In this document: positions 15,072 through 15,395 of the stretch, piece after piece
Layout of the letters: each line of letters opens with the position of its first letter
Position numbering within the stretch: the stretch's first letter is position 1
Assembly: GCA_003242315.1 (NCBI GenBank)
Contig: QGUY01000073.1
Location: 1 to 15,395 of the forward strand
Source: Bacteroidota bacterium
GTDB lineage: Bacteria > Bacteroidota > Bacteroidia > Cytophagales > Cyclobacteriaceae
Length of the DNA stretch: 15,395 bases
Direction: 5' to 3'
The notes under the pieces: model-generated
Told to the model about the DNA's origin: nothing
What the model saw: the letters and a program-made list of their open reading frames with translations, nothing else
Databases searched by the model: none
Position numbers and translations under genes: made by a program

Positions 15072-15376
15072 AAGATTTTCTAGGCAACTACAGCGCCCTC
15101 CTGGAATCACAGATCAGCGCCATGCCTTTTGGAAAACAACCCCCTTCCCTGTATGAGCCCATTCGTTATGTGATGCGCCTGGGAGGTAAGAGGATCCGTC
15201 CCATGCTGACACTGTTGAGTTACGCAATGTTCCGGGACGATGTGCGACCCATTGTCCCGTATGCTGTGGCCGTCGAGGTATTTCACAACTTCACGCTCAT
15301 GCACGACGACATCATGGACAAGGCGCCCCTGCGCCGCACCATTTTAACATCCTCCACGCCACCGAGACCGACTTAG
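15068..15376 (+). CDS. Polyprenyl diphosphate synthase, N-terminal part, broken near the window end
   Basis: Trans-isoprenyl diphosphate synthase that condenses isopentenyl diphosphate with allylic diphosphates in the isoprenoid pathway. The N-terminal part shows LGGKRIRP (38-45) and the first aspartate-rich motif LMHDDIMDKAPLRR with Asp80, Asp81 and Asp84. After the two arginines the family normally reads G-x-x-T-V-H, but here the frame gives TILTSSTPPRPT and a stop at 15374-15376, about 100 residues into a protein that is usually over 300 long. Another frame from about 15338 reads HHFNILHATETDLDLESVL and stays open to the window edge. I infer a misjoin or rearrangement near 15340 rather than a simple frameshift. 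Chain length of the product cannot be told. Start ATG overlaps the rnr stop (ATGA). Confidence 0.85.
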   Translation: MKDFLGNYSALLESQISAMPFGKQPPSLYEPIRYVMRLGGKRIRPMLTLLSYAMFRDDVRPIVPYAVAVEVFHNFTLMHDDIMDKAPLRRTILTSSTPPRPT

Positions 15377-15395
15377 ACCTCGAATCCGTTCTTTT

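Overview
The window looks like a stretch of ordinary chromosome from a Bacteroidota bacterium, probably of the Cytophagales/Chitinophagales type. The evidence is a NusB that begins MLNRRNLRIKVMQ, a DUF4293 membrane protein (a family known from this phylum), a bacterial PGI/PMI-type isomerase, Hsp90 of the NAVDATQKL type, and promoter words of the TTTG-N19/20-TAnnTTTG kind used by the Bacteroidota housekeeping sigma factor. Shine-Dalgarno sites are mostly weak or absent, as is usual there. Base composition looks even, a little above 50% G+C by eye, and no mobile element, CRISPR array, tRNA or rRNA gene was seen. Both ends of the window look damaged: nusB at the left edge and a polyprenyl synthase at the right edge each lose their reading frame within about 60 bases of the end, which suggests the window is a whole assembly contig with poor ends.

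Layout, left to right. Positions 1-469 (-) hold the start of nusB. A 230-base gap follows with a nusB promoter and a cluster of four copies of a 17-base repeat. ABC exporter subunit 1 (704-2494, +) meets a minus-strand operon head to head across a 24-bp palindrome. That operon reads truA (6517-5756), ABC exporter subunit 2 (5756-3984), and two paralogous small outer-membrane barrel-like proteins (3913-3194 and 3142-2555). The two ABC proteins have the matching asymmetries of a heterodimeric exporter (MdlA/MdlB or BmrC/BmrD type): subunit 1 has a D in place of the catalytic E, and subunit 2 has LSVGQ in place of LSGGQ. They are nevertheless encoded convergently and kept apart by the two barrel genes.

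Divergent from truA, DUF4293 (6558-7007) is followed by htpG (7089-8987), which has a sigma-54-like promoter candidate, and by an exported MORN/YwqK-type repeat protein (9080-9928). A YraN-family nuclease-like gene (10272-9922, -) ends inside the 3' end of that gene. Then come the coupled pair of phosphoglucose/phosphomannose isomerase and lipB (10310-12027), a second copy of the palindrome, and a run of a PolB-like 3'-5' exonuclease, RNase R and a truncated polyprenyl diphosphate synthase (12152 to the end), packed with 7-base spacing or 4-base overlap.

Most genes are housekeeping: transcription antitermination, tRNA pseudouridylation, protein folding, lipoylation, sugar phosphate isomerisation, RNA decay and isoprenoid synthesis. 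The least explained parts are the ABC/barrel cluster, the two repeat families, the symmetrical divergent promoter at 6524-6545, and the broken contig ends. I see no convincing new defence or mobile system.
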